This document shows positions 28,766-39,288 of a stretch of 57,944 nucleotides of DNA, in pieces. The DNA comes from Pseudomonadota bacterium. Lineage in GTDB: Bacteria > Pseudomonadota > Gammaproteobacteria > Burkholderiales > Burkholderiaceae. The stretch lies in assembly GCA_029777935.1 (NCBI GenBank), contig JAKORH010000009.1, forward strand, positions 1 through 57,944. Direction: 5' to 3'. Under the pieces are notes generated by a model. The model was not told the origin of the DNA, made no database searches, and worked only from the letters and a program-made list of their open reading frames with translations. Position 1 is the stretch's first letter. Every line of letters begins with the position of its first letter. A program made the position numbers and the translations under genes.

Positions 28766-30151
28766 ATGAATATCGTCATTCTCGCCGCCGGCCTGGGCAA
28801 GCGGATGCGCTCTTCTTTGCCCAAGGTGCTGCACCCGGTGGCCGGTCGGCCGATGCTAGCGCACGTGATCGCTGCCGCGCGCGAACTGGCACGGGCGCGC
28901 GGCGTAGCGGCGCACGTCGTCGTGGTGGTCGGCCATGGCGCCGAGCAGGTGCAGACCGCCTTCGCCGATCAGGGCGATCTGCGCTTCGTGCTGCAGCAGC
29001 CTCAGCTCGGCACCGGGCATGCGGTGAAGCAGGCGGCGCAGTGGCTGCGCGACGGCGAGCCGACGCTGGTGCTGTACGGCGACGTGCCGCTGGTGCGGGT
29101 CGAGACCCTGGACCGCCTGCTCGACGGGGCCGCGGACGCGGTCGGGCTGCTGACGGTCGAGTTGACGGATCCGACCGGCTACGGCCGCATCGTGCGCGAC
29201 GAACGCGGCAGCGTGCAGCGGATCGTCGAACAAAAGGACGCGGGCGTGGCCGAGCGTGCGATCCGCGAGGTCAACACCGGCATCCTGGTCGCGCCCACCG
29301 CGCGGCTCAAGGAGTGGCTGGGCAAGCTGTCGAACGACAACGTGCAGTGCGAGTACTACCTGACGGATGTGATCGCGAACGCGGTGCGCGAGGGCGTGCG
29401 CGTGGCCGCAGTGGCCACGCCGGACACCGACGAGACGCTGGGCGTGAACAGCAAAGTGCAGCTTGCGGTGATCGAGCGCATCGCGCAGCGCCGCGCGGCC
29501 GCGGCGCTGATGGACGCGGGCGTCACGCTGGCCGACCCCGAGCGCATCGACGTGCGCGGCACGGTCAGCGCCGGCGCCGACGTATCGATCGACGTCGGCT
29601 GCGTGTTCGAGGGCCGCATCGAGCTGGGCGACGGCGTGCGCATCGGTCCGTACTGCGTGCTGCGCGACGTGGCGATCGGCGCGCGTACGCAACTGCTCGC
29701 ATTCACGTACCTGGAGGCCACGGCGGTCGGCGCGGACGCGCGCGTCGGCCCGTATTCGCGCACGCGGCCGGGCGCGGTGCTGGACGACGAGGTGCACGTC
29801 GGCAACTTCGTCGAGATCAAGGCGAGCCGGCTGCGACGCGGCGCCAAGGCCAATCACCTCGCGTACATCGGCGACGCCGACGTGGGCGCGCGCGCCAACA
29901 TCGGCGCCGGCACGATTACCGCCAACTACGACGGCGCCAACAAGCACAGGACCGAGATCGGACAGGACGTTCACATCGGCAGCAACGCGGTGCTGGTCGC
30001 ACCGGTGAAGATCGGCGACGGCGCCACGATCGGCGCGGGGTCCGTGGTCGCCAAGGAGGCGCCCGCCGGCAGGCTGACCGTGGCGCGCGCCAAGCAGGTT
30101 ACGGTCGAGGGCTGGAAGCGGCCGGTCAAGAAAGCGCCAAGTCAGACCTGA
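28766..30151 (+). CDS. glmU: Bifunctional UDP-GlcNAc pyrophosphorylase / glucosamine-1-phosphate acetyltransferase
   Basis: A 461-aa enzyme that acetylates glucosamine-1-phosphate and then makes UDP-N-acetylglucosamine for peptidoglycan and LPS. The N-terminal pyrophosphorylase half has [30 protein letters not shown] and LYGDVPL; the C-terminal half is a left-handed beta helix of hexapeptide repeats (about residues 250-440) with [10 protein letters not shown], the acetyltransferase histidine in [11 protein letters not shown] and [11 protein letters not shown]. Start ATG 28766 is fixed by the conserved N-terminus MNIVILAAG. With glmS downstream it forms the amino-sugar block. Confidence 0.98.
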   Translation: MNIVILAAGLGKRMRSSLPKVLHPVAGRPMLAHVIAAARELARARGVAAHVVVVVGHGAEQVQTAFADQGDLRFVLQQPQLGTGHAVKQAAQWLRDGEPTLVLYGDVPLVRVETLDRLLDGAADAVGLLTVELTDPTGYGRIVRDERGSVQRIVEQKDAGVAERAIREVNTGILVAPTARLKEWLGKLSNDNVQCEYYLTDVIANAVREGVRVAAVATPDTDETLGVNSKVQLAVIERIAQRRAAAALMDAGVTLADPERIDVRGTVSAGADVSIDVGCVFEGRIELGDGVRIGPYCVLRDVAIGARTQLLAFTYLEATAVGADARVGPYSRTRPGAVLDDEVHVGNFVEIKASRLRRGAKANHLAYIGDADVGARANIGAGTITANYDGANKHRTEIGQDVHIGSNAVLVAPVKIGDGATIGAGSVVAKEAPAGRLTVARAKQVTVEGWKRPVKKAPSQT

Positions 30152-30636
30152 ACGCGCGGCGCGAACTTGCTGCGCTTGACGCTGAAGAAACTGCGCACGT
30201 TGCGCACGTTCGCCTCGGCCGTCAGCACGCGGTGCACGAATGCGTGGTACGCGGGCATGTCGCGCACGTGCACGACCAGCACGAAGTCCGGCCCCGACGA
30301 CACGCGATAGCACTGCTGCACCTCGGTTTCGCCCGCGATGCGGGATTCGAATTCCGCCAACGCCTCGGCCGACTGCTGCGCGAGGCTGACCTCGAGGATC
30401 GCGGTCAGGCCATGGCCGAGAGCCTCGTGCGACACGATCGCGATCCGCCGCTCGATCACTCCCGAGTCGACCAGCCGGCGGACACGGCGCAGGCACGTAG
30501 CGGGCGAGATGTGGGCGCGCCGGGCGAGCGCGTCGTTGGTCAGCGCGCAGTCGCCCTGCAGGATGTCGATCAACCGCCGGTCAGTTGCGTCAAGGACGGG
30601 CGGCAGGTTCGGCGAGAGGTTCTTGCGAGAGTCCAT
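30142..30636 (-). CDS. Lrp/AsnC-family transcriptional regulator
   Basis: A 164-aa regulator with an N-terminal winged helix ([41 protein letters not shown], residues about 12-55) and a C-terminal Lrp/RAM ligand-binding domain ([29 protein letters not shown]). It binds DNA as an oligomer and responds to an amino acid or similar ligand. It lies between glmU (tail-to-tail overlap of 10 bp) and glmS (divergent), the order seen in many Burkholderiales. ATG 30636 gives the usual length; the longer in-frame start upstream runs into glmS. Confidence 0.92.
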   Translation of the reverse strand: MDSRKNLSPNLPPVLDATDRRLIDILQGDCALTNDALARRAHISPATCLRRVRRLVDSGVIERRIAIVSHEALGHGLTAILEVSLAQQSAEALAEFESRIAGETEVQQCYRVSSGPDFVLVVHVRDMPAYHAFVHRVLTAEANVRNVRSFFSVKRSKFAPRVQV

Positions 30637-30763
30637 GCTGTTCGGCTGAAGTTTGCGTCGGATATCGCTTGTGCAATAATATTCCATGTGTGGCCAGATC
30701 ATAAGAGCATCTTGCCCACATTTGCCGCTACCATGCGCGCCGGTCCATTCGATGGAGCGGGCG
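30637..30763. promoter_or_regulatory. Divergent regulator/glmS intergenic region with AT-rich core
   Basis: The 127-bp gap between the divergent starts must hold promoters for both genes. It contains the AT palindrome AATAATATT (30675-30683), unusual in this GC-rich DNA and similar in kind to cores bound by Lrp-family proteins. An autoregulatory site is plausible; assignment is weak. Confidence 0.3.
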
Positions 30764-32599
30764 ATGTGCGGAATCGTCGGCGCGGTGGCGCAGCGGAACA
30801 TCGTTCCGGTCCTGATCGAAGGGCTGCGCCGTCTCGAATATCGCGGCTATGACTCGTGTGGCGTGGCGATCCACGCCGGCGGCGAACTCGCGCGCGCGCG
30901 CAGCGTGGCACGCGTGGCCGAGCTCGACGCGCAGGCCGCGACGTTGCAGGGGTTCACGGGCATCGCGCACACGCGCTGGGCCACGCACGGCGCGCCCACC
31001 ACGCTGAACGCGCATCCGCACTTCTCGCACGGCGCCGGCAGGTCGGCCCGCAGCGCGCGCATCGCACTCGTGCACAACGGCATCATCGAGAACTTCGAGG
31101 AGCTGCGGACACAGTTGCAGGCCGCCGGCTACGTGTTCGAGAGCCAGACCGACACCGAAGTCATCGCGCACCTGATCGACCGGCTGTACGAAGGCGACCT
31201 GTTCGACGCCGTGCAGCGCGCGGTGCGCGAGCTGCACGGCGCCTACGCGATCGCGGTGTTCTGCCGCGACGAGCCGCATCGCGTGGTGGGCGCGCGTGCC
31301 GGCTCGCCGCTGGTGGTCGGGCTCGGCAAGCAGGAGAACTTCCTTGCCTCCGATGCGCTCGCGCTCGCCGGCACGACCGACCGGATCATCTTTCTCGAAG
31401 AGGGCGACGTGGTCGACCTGCAACTGGCGCGGGTCTGGATCGTCGACGCCGACGGACGTCCGGCACAGAGGCCGGTGCGCACGGTGGCGGCGCACTCGAC
31501 CGCGGTCGAGCTCGGGCCGTACCGCCACTTCATGCAGAAGGAGATCTTCGAGCAGCCGCGCGCGATCGCCGACACGCTCGGGGACGTCGAGGCGATCGGC
31601 GCGGAACTGTTCGGCGATGGCGCGGCGGAAATCCTTTCGCGCGTCGACGGCGTGCTGATCCTTGCCTGCGGCACCAGCTACTACGCCGGCTGCGTGGCGC
31701 GCTACTGGCTCGAGGCGGTCGCGCAGGTGCCGGCGACGGTCGAGATCGCCAGCGAATACCGCTACCGCGCGTCGGTGCCCGATCCGGACACGCTGGTGGT
31801 CGTGATCTCGCAGTCGGGCGAAACCGCCGATACGCTGGCCGCGCTGAAGCACGCGAAGTCGCTCGGCATGCACCGCACGCTCGCGGTGTGCAACGTCGCC
31901 ACCAGCGCGATGGTGCGCGAGACGGCATTGCAGTTCCTGACCCGCGCCGGCGTGGAGATCGGGGTGGCGTCAACCAAGGCGTTCACGACCCAGCTCGTGG
32001 CGCTGTACCTGCTCGCCAACGCGATCGCCAAGGCGCAGGGGCGGCTCGCGCCCGAACGCGAGCATGCGGCACTGAAGCGGCTGCGCCACCTGCCGGCGGC
32101 GGTGCAGAGCGTGCTGGCGCAGGAGCCGCACATCATCGCGGTCGCCGAGACCTTCGCGCGCAAGGAGAATGCCCTCTTCCTCGGCCGCGGCCTGCACTAC
32201 CCGATCGCGCTCGAAGGCGCGCTGAAGCTGAAGGAGATCAGCTACATCCACGCCGAGGCGTATCCGGCCGGCGAGTTGAAGCACGGGCCGCTCGCGCTCG
32301 TGACCGACGCGATGCCGGTGGTGACGGTGGCCCCGAACGACGCGCTGCTGGAGAAACTGAAGAGCAACATGCAGGAAGTGCGCGCGCGCGGCGGGCAGCT
32401 CTTCGTGTTCGCCGACGCCGATACGCACATCGATTCGAGCGACGGCCTGCAGGTGATCCGGCTGCCCGAGCACTACGGCGACCTGTCGCCGATCCTGCAC
32501 GTGGTGCCGCTGCAGCTGCTCGCATATCACACCGCAGTGGCGCGCGGGACCGACGTCGACAAGCCGCGCAATCTTGCGAAGTCGGTCACGGTCGAGTGA
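30764..32599 (+). CDS. glmS: Glutamine-fructose-6-phosphate aminotransferase (isomerising)
   Basis: A 611-aa cytoplasmic enzyme that turns fructose-6-phosphate and glutamine into glucosamine-6-phosphate, the first committed step to UDP-GlcNAc. The N-terminal glutaminase domain begins with the catalytic Cys right after Met ([12 protein letters not shown]) and has [12 protein letters not shown] and [18 protein letters not shown]; two SIS sugar-isomerase domains follow, with [14 protein letters not shown] and [13 protein letters not shown] in the first, [40 protein letters not shown] in the second and the conserved C-terminus [14 protein letters not shown] 30764 is required for the catalytic cysteine. 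The C-terminal 13 codons are repeated downstream of the stop. Confidence 0.98.
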   Translation: MCGIVGAVAQRNIVPVLIEGLRRLEYRGYDSCGVAIHAGGELARARSVARVAELDAQAATLQGFTGIAHTRWATHGAPTTLNAHPHFSHGAGRSARSARIALVHNGIIENFEELRTQLQAAGYVFESQTDTEVIAHLIDRLYEGDLFDAVQRAVRELHGAYAIAVFCRDEPHRVVGARAGSPLVVGLGKQENFLASDALALAGTTDRIIFLEEGDVVDLQLARVWIVDADGRPAQRPVRTVAAHSTAVELGPYRHFMQKEIFEQPRAIADTLGDVEAIGAELFGDGAAEILSRVDGVLILACGTSYYAGCVARYWLEAVAQVPATVEIASEYRYRASVPDPDTLVVVISQSGETADTLAALKHAKSLGMHRTLAVCNVATSAMVRETALQFLTRAGVEIGVASTKAFTTQLVALYLLANAIAKAQGRLAPEREHAALKRLRHLPAAVQSVLAQEPHIIAVAETFARKENALFLGRGLHYPIALEGALKLKEISYIHAEAYPAGELKHGPLALVTDAMPVVTVAPNDALLEKLKSNMQEVRARGGQLFVFADADTHIDSSDGLQVIRLPEHYGDLSPILHVVPLQLLAYHTAVARGTDVDKPRNLAKSVTVE

Positions 32600-32720
32600 C
32601 CGATTTCGCGCGCGGCTTGCGTTACAGGCTAACATGCCGCAGGCAGGTTAAGGCGGCGTAGCCGCCGGCCGGAGACACAAGCCGCGCAATCTTGCGAAGT
32701 CGGTCACGGTCGAGTAACCG
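32559..32720 (+). repeat. Direct repeat of the glmS 3' tip
   Basis: The last bases of glmS including its stop (32559-32602) recur at 32677-32720: 44 bp with one difference, which changes the stop from TGA to TAA. The copies start 118 bp apart; the 74 bp between them hold no gene. It looks like a tandem duplication or an insertion that regenerated the gene end, and the second copy cannot be translated on its own. Confidence 0.9.
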
Positions 32721-32733
32721 CGCTACGCCGCCT
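32651..32733. repeat. 12-bp inverted repeat bracketing the second glmS tail
   Basis: AGGCGGCGTAGC (32651-32662) is the exact reverse complement of 32722-32733; the right arm contains the stop codon of the convergent GGDEF-EAL gene. The left arm can also form a local GGCGGC/GCCGCC hairpin (32652-32666). It may act as a bidirectional transcription stop between two convergent genes, although there is no T run. Confidence 0.5.
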
Positions 32734-35005
32734 CGAACTGCTGCGACTTCTTCTGCGCGGCGCGCGCGGCGATGCGATCCATCCGCGCGCGCGTCGTCTC
32801 GATCACGGCCTCGAAGCCGTCGCGCTCCGCGATGCGTGCCAGTTCGCTGAGCTTGGCGGCAGGCAGCGGCGGGCTCAGATGGTGCCCCTGCACCTTCTCG
32901 CAGCCGGCCTGGCGCAGGAACGCCAGCTGCTCGACGGTTTCCACGCCCTCGGCGACGACTTCCTTGCGCAGCGTGTGCGCCAGGTTGATGATCGCCGCGG
33001 CGATGGTCGCTGCGTCGGTATCGGTCGTCACGTTGTGCATGAACGACTTGTCGAGCTTCAGGATCGACGCCGGCAGCGTCTTCAGGTACGTGAACGACGA
33101 GTAGCCGGTACCGAAGTCGTCGATCGCCACCCGCGCCGCGGCGTTTTCCAGCGCGCGCAGCGAAGCGATCGCGGCTTCGCCGCCGTCGAGAATCAGCGAC
33201 TCGGTGACCTCGATCTCCAGGCTGTCCGGCGCCATGTGCGTGGCCGCCATCGCATAGTAGACGCTCGGCACGAAATCGGCCTGCCGCAGCTGCCGGTTCG
33301 ACACGTTGACTGCCACGCGCGGGATGTTCACGCCCTCGGCGCGCCAGCGGCCGTGCTGCAGACATGCCTCGCGCAGCACCCAGATGCCGAGCTTCTCGAT
33401 CAACCCGGTTTCTTCGGCCAGTTCGATGAACGCGCTCGGCGACAGCAGCCCGCGTGTCGGATGGCGCCAGCGCAGCAGCGCTTCGGCGCCGCAGATGCGG
33501 CCGGTGGCCAGTTCGAACTGCGGCTGGTAATGCAGTTCGAACTGGTCGGCCTCGATCCCCTGGCGCAGCTCGCGGTCGAGCGTCACGCGGCGGTTCATCT
33601 CCACGTTCATCGTCTTCTCGAAGAACGCGAAACGCCCGCGACCCGTCTCCTTCGCGCGGTACATCGCGGTGTCGGCCTTCTTGACCAGCTCGGCGCCGGA
33701 TTCGCCGTCGTCAGGATAGATCGCAATGCCTACGCTGGCGCCGACATACACGCTGTGGCCCTCGACCTCGAAAGGCTTGCCCATCGTCTTGATCAGCTTG
33801 CGCGCGACGTGCGCTGCATCGTTGGGCGACTCGATGTCGTTCAGGATCACGGTGAATTCGTCGCCGCCGTGGCGGCCGACCTGGTCGGTTTCGCGCACGC
33901 CGGCGCGGATGCGTTCCGAGGCGCGCTTCAGCAGCGTGTCGCCGGCCGAGTGGCCGAGCGTGTCGTTGGTCTGCTTGAAGCGGTCCAGGTCGATGAACAG
34001 CACGGCTGCGCGCGTGGCCGCGGCCTTCGCCTGCGCCAGTTCCTGCTCCAGGATCGTCTGCAGGTGCTGGCGGTTCGGCAGTCCCGTCAGCCCGTCCAGA
34101 TGCGCCATCACGTGCAGGCGCCGGTCGCGCTCGACGGTGGCGAGCGCCACGGCGAGCCGGTCGGCGATGTCGCGCATCAGCGTGCACCGCTGCGGCGAGA
34201 GTGCGATCGGCTGGTCGGCACCCAGCACGATCAGGCCCCACACGCGCCGGTTGCGCACGATCGGCTGCACCAGAAACAGCGGCGCGGCCGCCGGCCGCAG
34301 CGCAGGCAGATAGCCGTTGGGCAGCAGCGGGTGCGCCTGCCAGTCCCATACCGCGGCGGGTCCGCTGAAGAGCTTCGGGTCGGGGTTCCAGGCGATCGTC
34401 TTGCCCGGCGCCAGCTCGTCGCCATCGGGCGCGAACTTGTAGATGCGCAGTTGGCCGGGGCTGCCGGGTTCGGCGATTCCCAGGCTCAGCAGACGCACGC
34501 CGGTAATCTCCTTCAGTGCCTGCAACGCGAGCATGCAGATCTCGCCGATGTCGGGCGACAGCAGAATCGCGCGGTCGATCTGGGCGAAGGCCTGCATGGT
34601 GCGGAACTGCAGACCGAGCCGCTCGGCCATCGCGTTGAAGCCCTGCGCGACGCGGCCGAACTCGTCCTGTGCCGAGACATGGATGCGGACCGAAAAGTCG
34701 TTGTCCGCCACGCTTTGCGCGCCGAGCAGCAGGCGTTCCAGCGGTACCAGGATGCGCCGCATCTGCGTCAGCGCCAGCGCCAGCGCCAGCAGCACGCTTA
34801 GACCTGCGACCGCCAGTACGCTGAGTGAATCGCCCATGCGCAGCAGCAGCGCAAGGCTGAGCGCGCTGACCGGCACCAGGGCGGCGAGCAGGAACAGGGA
34901 CATCAGCCTGCGCCCGACGCGGCTGTGCACGAACAGCACTTTCAGTTCGGACACGCGTTCCTCGCGCGCCGGCGCGATGGGTCGTGCAGTGACGGGCTCG
35001 CTCAT
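32723..35005 (-). CDS. GGDEF-EAL bifunctional c-di-GMP enzyme with GAF-like sensor (first paralogue)
   Basis: A 760-aa membrane protein. Two N-terminal transmembrane helices (about residues 33-80), a HAMP-like linker (RRILVPLERLLLGAQSVADNDF), a GAF-like sensor (about 150-310), then GGDEF and EAL domains. GGDEF active site is intact (RHGGDEF) with a product-inhibition site RETD five residues before it; the EAL domain has GAEALLRW, NVSNRQL and [10 protein letters not shown], so both synthesis and breakdown of c-di-GMP are possible. ATG 35005 gives MSEPVTARP; upstream in-frame residues are low-complexity. The C-terminal 600 residues are very like those of the protein at 36.1-39.1 kb. Confidence 0.93.
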   Translation of the reverse strand: MSEPVTARPIAPAREERVSELKVLFVHSRVGRRLMSLFLLAALVPVSALSLALLLRMGDSLSVLAVAGLSVLLALALALTQMRRILVPLERLLLGAQSVADNDFSVRIHVSAQDEFGRVAQGFNAMAERLGLQFRTMQAFAQIDRAILLSPDIGEICMLALQALKEITGVRLLSLGIAEPGSPGQLRIYKFAPDGDELAPGKTIAWNPDPKLFSGPAAVWDWQAHPLLPNGYLPALRPAAAPLFLVQPIVRNRRVWGLIVLGADQPIALSPQRCTLMRDIADRLAVALATVERDRRLHVMAHLDGLTGLPNRQHLQTILEQELAQAKAAATRAAVLFIDLDRFKQTNDTLGHSAGDTLLKRASERIRAGVRETDQVGRHGGDEFTVILNDIESPNDAAHVARKLIKTMGKPFEVEGHSVYVGASVGIAIYPDDGESGAELVKKADTAMYRAKETGRGRFAFFEKTMNVEMNRRVTLDRELRQGIEADQFELHYQPQFELATGRICGAEALLRWRHPTRGLLSPSAFIELAEETGLIEKLGIWVLREACLQHGRWRAEGVNIPRVAVNVSNRQLRQADFVPSVYYAMAATHMAPDSLEIEVTESLILDGGEAAIASLRALENAAARVAIDDFGTGYSSFTYLKTLPASILKLDKSFMHNVTTDTDAATIAAAIINLAHTLRKEVVAEGVETVEQLAFLRQAGCEKVQGHHLSPPLPAAKLSELARIAERDGFEAVIETTRARMDRIAARAAQKKSQQFEAA

Positions 35006-35060
35006 TCCGGGTGCCGGGGGCGCCTGACGCCCGAGCGATCGGTGCAGCCGTACACGCTCG

Positions 35061-36080
35061 TCAGCGGCGTGCCAGCCCGAACGCATTGCGCAGCGACCCC
35101 AGCAGCCCGGTCGACGGCGCGCGCTCCGGCTGCGGCGCAGGTGCCGCCGCGTGACTGGACTCGGCCGGCTCGCTGCGCGGGCGCGCACTGCCGAGCAGTC
35201 CGAGCGCCGCGCAACCGTTGACGAAGTTGCATGCCGTTTCGAGGCGCACGCCGGCGCGTTCCGCGATCTGCCCGACCGTGAGCGCCTCGGCCTTCAGCAG
35301 GGAGGCCATGCGCACGTCGGCGCGGTAGTGCGGCAGGCGGCTGAAATCCGGCCACTGCCGCAGCCGGTACGGCTTGCTCACGTGCAGCTCGGGCCGCAGC
35401 TCGCCGCCGGTGCCGGTGATCCAGTAGATCCATTCAAGCTTCAGCAGCGGCTCGAAGTTGCGCTTGCGGTCGGCGAGCGCCTGCTGCTCCTCCTCCGTCA
35501 GGTTCAGCAGGCGTACCGGCTCGTTCCGCCGCATCAGTTCGGCGATTTCGGTCAGCGTCAGCCGCGAGGTGAAGCCGCGTTTCGGCAGCGCCGAGAAGAT
35601 CTTGGTCTCGCGCACGTTCAGCACCGTGACGGCGCTCATCGCGTCCTGCAGCACCCAGCGCACCGCGGTGCGGATCGACGTGCGGATGCCGCGTTCGTTC
35701 GCGCCGGCGTCGTCGCCGAGGCCCGCGGGCAGCGTCGTGGTGGGGCTCATGCCGCCGCGGCGCTGCTCCAGCTCCGCCTGCGCCTTGTGCAGCACTTCGA
35801 TCATGCGCGCGCTGGTCAGCGGCCGATGAATCACGCAGAAGGCGTTGGCGGGAGGCGGTCCCGAATCGTCAAACACGATGTAAAGCGCGTCGCCGCGCGC
35901 GGTGCCGGCGCGGTTCAGTTCCTCCAGCGCCCCGGATTCCAGGATGATCACGTCGGCGCCGTCGGCCTCGCCGATGCGCCAGCGGTTGCCGAGCATCGGC
36001 AGCAGCAGGCGCAGCATCGAACGCGCGGCCGTCTCCGACGACTTGGTGACGCCGTGAAATGCAACGCTGAATTCGCTCAT
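35061..36080 (-). CDS. Unknown protein between the two GGDEF-EAL genes
   Basis: A 339-aa soluble protein; I do not recognise the family. The N-terminal third alternates strand and helix with acidic turns (GEADGADVIILES; ALYIVFDDSGPPPANAF), like a degenerate receiver-type or nucleotide-fold domain. The middle has an Arg/Lys-rich helical region, and residues about 255-300 (RADVRMASLLKAEALTVGQIAERAGVRLETACNFVNGCAALGLLG) look like a winged-helix domain. A Pro/Ala-rich tail follows. It has no signal peptide. It lies 55 bp upstream of one GGDEF-EAL gene and 18 bp downstream of the other, so it is probably co-transcribed with them as a signalling partner. Confidence 0.75.
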   Translation of the reverse strand: MSEFSVAFHGVTKSSETAARSMLRLLLPMLGNRWRIGEADGADVIILESGALEELNRAGTARGDALYIVFDDSGPPPANAFCVIHRPLTSARMIEVLHKAQAELEQRRGGMSPTTTLPAGLGDDAGANERGIRTSIRTAVRWVLQDAMSAVTVLNVRETKIFSALPKRGFTSRLTLTEIAELMRRNEPVRLLNLTEEEQQALADRKRNFEPLLKLEWIYWITGTGGELRPELHVSKPYRLRQWPDFSRLPHYRADVRMASLLKAEALTVGQIAERAGVRLETACNFVNGCAALGLLGSARPRSEPAESSHAAAPAPQPERAPSTGLLGSLRNAFGLARR

Positions 36081-36098
36081 GATGTCCGTCCCCTTCCT

Positions 36099-39089
36099 CT
36101 ACGCGGCGTTCAGCGGCAGCGTCGGTTCGAACGTAAGCGTCGTCGCGCCGTCCGCTTCGTCCGCCGCCGGCGCGGCCGTGGTCGTGGCAGTGCCGCTCAT
36201 GCGTCGGCGCGTTTCCTCGATCACCGCCGCCGCGCCGCCGCGTTCCGCGCAGCGCGCCAGCACCGCGAGCTTGTCGGCCGGCAGCGGCGGGCTGAGCAGA
36301 TAGCCCTGTACCTTCTCGCAACCGGCGGCGCGCAGGAAGGCGAGCTGCTCGGCCGTTTCGACGCCTTCGGCGACCACTTCCTTGCGCAGCGTGTGCGCCA
36401 TGTTGATGATCGCCGCCGCGATCGTCGCGGCATCCTTGTCGGTGGCGATGTCGGCGACGAACGACTTGTCCAGCTTCAGGATCGACGCCGGCAGTGTCTT
36501 CAGGTAGGTGAACGACGAGTAGCCGGTGCCGAAGTCGTCGATCGCCACCCGCGCGCCGGCGCGCTCGAGCGCGCGCAGCGCCGAGATCGCGGTCTCGCCG
36601 CCGTCCAGGATCAGCGATTCCGTGACTTCGACTTCGAGGCTGTTGGGCGCCATCCCGGTGGCGACCATCGTGTAGTCGACGGTTGGCACGAACTCCGGCA
36701 GCTTCAGTTGCCGGCTCGACACGTTGACCGCCACGCGCGGGATGTTCACGCCCTCGGCGCGCCAGCGGCCGTGCTGCTGGCACGCTTCGCGCATCGCCCA
36801 CACGCCGAGCTTCTCGATCAGCCCGGTTTCCTCCGCCAGTTCGATGAAGTGGCTCGGCGTCAGCAGGCCCCGCCTCGGATGCCTCCAGCGCAGCAGCGCC
36901 TCCGCGCTGCACACGCGTCCCGTGCGCAGGTCGATCTGCGGTTGATAGAACAGCGTGAACTCGTTGCGTTCGAGCGCCTGCCGCAACTCACGGTCGAGCG
37001 TGACGCGGCGGTTCATCTCGACGTTCATGCTCTGCTTGAAGAACGCGAAGCGTCCGCGGCCCTCTTCCTTGGCCTGGTACATCGCGGTGTCGGCCTTCTT
37101 CAGCAGGTCCGACGCCTCGCGGCCGTCGTCGGGGAAGATCGAGATGCCGACGCTGGCACCGGCGTACACGTTGTGGCCCTCGACCTCGAACGGCCTGCCG
37201 AGTGCCTTGACCAGCTTGCGGGCGACCGTGCCCGCGTCGGCCGGCGTGTCCACGTCGCGCAGCACGACCACGAACTCGTCGCCGCCGTGGCGGCCGACCT
37301 GGTCCGCATCGCGCACGTTCTCGCGGATACGCTCGGACGTGCGCTTCAGCAGCGTGTCGCCGGCCGCGTGCCCGAGCGTGTCATTGGTTTCCTTGAAGCG
37401 GTCCAGGTCGATGAACAGCACGCCGACGCGCTCCTTCTTCTCGCCGGCAGCGGCGAGTTCCTGCTCGAGGATCGTCAGCAGCCGCTGCCGGTTCGGCAGC
37501 CCGGTCAACCCGTCGAGGTGCGCCAGCACGTGCAGCCGCCGGTCGCGCTCCGCGGTCGCCAGCGCCACTGCCAGGCGGTCGGCGATGTCGCGGATCAGCG
37601 TGCGGCGATGGTTCGCCAGTTCGTCCGGATTGCGCTGGCCGAGGACGATCAGGCCCCAGATGCGCTGATTGCGCGCGATCGGCTGCACGAACAGCTTCAT
37701 CCCGTCGCCGGGCTTGACGGCTTGCAGATAGCCGTTCGGCAGCGGCGGCGCCTCGGTCCACTTGCCGCAGGTGGCGCGGTCGGCGAACACGCGCGGATCG
37801 GGGTTCCACGCGATCTCGCGCGCCGGCGCCAGCTCGTTGTCCGGCCCCTCGCACACGTAGATGCGCAGTTGCGACGGGCTGCCGGGCTCGGACACGCCGA
37901 GGCTCACGTAAGAGGCATGCGTGATCTCCTGCAGCGTATCGATCGCCAGCTTGGCGATCTTGCCGGTGTCGGGCGAGGTCAGGATCGTCTTGTCGATCTC
38001 CGAGAACGTGTGCAGCGCACGGAAGTGCACGCCGAGCCGCTCGGCCATCGCGTTGAATGCCGCGGCCACGCGGCCGAACTCGTCCCGGGCGCTGACCTTG
38101 ACACGCGCAGAGAAGTTGCGCTCGGCGATGTTGCGCGCGCCGGTGAGCAGGCGGTCGAGCGGAATCAGAATGCTGCGCAACTGCTTCAGGCTCAGCAGCA
38201 GCGCGATCAGCGTGGCCAGCGCGGCGGCCAGCATGCCGAACAGGCGAAACGAGCGCGTGGTCTGCTGCGCGAGCTGCTCCGAGCGGATTGCGGTGATCGT
38301 CCAGTGCTGGCCGTCGAAGTGGGTGTCGAGCGCGAGCGTCTGCGACGACGCGACCATGGGTTCGTCGCCCCGGGTCCAGCGCATGTCGCGTGCCTCGTCG
38401 GCCGCGCGCACGCCGAACAGAGGTGCCGTCGAGGTCGCATTCGGATCGGTGCAGAAGAGCTGGTTGCCGTCGTCGGCGGTCACGCAGAAGTCGGTGAACA
38501 GCGCCACCTGCGTCGGCCCACCCCACAGGAATACCGGATCGACGCTGGCGATCACCACTTGCTCGCGCTCCGCGGCGCTGATCCGGCGTGCCACCAGCAC
38601 GAGCGTGCTGTCGTTCAGGCGCAGCGCCGCGACGCGCGCGCGGCTGGAGGCGGTCGTCGCCGCCAGTTCACGCAGGACGGGCGCCGGCGGCAGCGCGCCG
38701 CGCGATGTCAGGATCGCGGCGTGGCGATCGAGAACCGCCACGCCGCGGAATTCACGGCCGACGCGACGGATCGACGCGGTCACGTCGAGCGCCGGATCCG
38801 AGCCGCGCCACTCGGCGCTTCTCAGGACGTCGTCGACGCGCGCCAGCCGCTCGACGACGAGCGCGCCATAGGCCTGCACGGCCTGCGAGATCTCCGCATC
38901 CTGCGAGGTCCGCAGCACGTCGCCGACGCGCACGAACAGCGCGAGCCCCATCACCGACACAGGGAACAGCGCCGCGAGCAGGAACATCGCGACCAGCCGC
39001 CGGCCGACATGGCTGTCGATGAACAGCAGCTTCAGGTTCGCGAGCCCCGCGGTGGCGTTCCTGTTCTGCTGTGGTTCGGCGGTCTTCAA
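36099..39089 (-). CDS. GGDEF-EAL c-di-GMP enzyme with periplasmic Cache-type sensor (second paralogue)
   Basis: A 996-aa membrane protein. First helix about residues 29-52, a 220-residue periplasmic sensor of Cache-like type, second helix about 280-300 ([17 protein letters not shown]), HAMP, GAF-like domain, then GGDEF (RHGGDEF with RDAD inhibition site) and EAL ([25 protein letters not shown]). Both catalytic motifs are intact. TTG 39089 is chosen because GGAG stands six bases before it; a TTG five codons earlier is the alternative. It heads a three-gene minus-strand run with the unknown protein and the first paralogue. Confidence 0.93.
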   Translation of the reverse strand: MKTAEPQQNRNATAGLANLKLLFIDSHVGRRLVAMFLLAALFPVSVMGLALFVRVGDVLRTSQDAEISQAVQAYGALVVERLARVDDVLRSAEWRGSDPALDVTASIRRVGREFRGVAVLDRHAAILTSRGALPPAPVLRELAATTASSRARVAALRLNDSTLVLVARRISAAEREQVVIASVDPVFLWGGPTQVALFTDFCVTADDGNQLFCTDPNATSTAPLFGVRAADEARDMRWTRGDEPMVASSQTLALDTHFDGQHWTITAIRSEQLAQQTTRSFRLFGMLAAALATLIALLLSLKQLRSILIPLDRLLTGARNIAERNFSARVKVSARDEFGRVAAAFNAMAERLGVHFRALHTFSEIDKTILTSPDTGKIAKLAIDTLQEITHASYVSLGVSEPGSPSQLRIYVCEGPDNELAPAREIAWNPDPRVFADRATCGKWTEAPPLPNGYLQAVKPGDGMKLFVQPIARNQRIWGLIVLGQRNPDELANHRRTLIRDIADRLAVALATAERDRRLHVLAHLDGLTGLPNRQRLLTILEQELAAAGEKKERVGVLFIDLDRFKETNDTLGHAAGDTLLKRTSERIRENVRDADQVGRHGGDEFVVVLRDVDTPADAGTVARKLVKALGRPFEVEGHNVYAGASVGISIFPDDGREASDLLKKADTAMYQAKEEGRGRFAFFKQSMNVEMNRRVTLDRELRQALERNEFTLFYQPQIDLRTGRVCSAEALLRWRHPRRGLLTPSHFIELAEETGLIEKLGVWAMREACQQHGRWRAEGVNIPRVAVNVSSRQLKLPEFVPTVDYTMVATGMAPNSLEVEVTESLILDGGETAISALRALERAGARVAIDDFGTGYSSFTYLKTLPASILKLDKSFVADIATDKDAATIAAAIINMAHTLRKEVVAEGVETAEQLAFLRAAGCEKVQGYLLSPPLPADKLAVLARCAERGGAAAVIEETRRRMSGTATTTAAPAADEADGATTLTFEPTLPLNAA

Positions 39090-39288
39090 CGAAAACTCCG
39101 GCAAGCGAGCACGCGCGCTCGACCCGGGGTCGGCGCTGCGCAGGCACTCGAATAAGTCAGCGCTAGCCTAGCCGCAGCCGCGCGCAGATGGCAGCGACGG
39201 ATGGAGTAATGCGTCCGGTGCAGCGCGCCGCTGCTCGGATCGCATTCATCCGTCCGGACGACGCTGCGCCCGGCCAGCCCGTGCTTGC

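Noticed and set aside
35151..39155. A 1334-codon open frame on the plus strand across the two c-di-GMP genes
   Set aside because: It is antisense to three well-supported genes, has the His/Arg/Gln-rich composition typical of GC-rich antisense frames and no domain signature.
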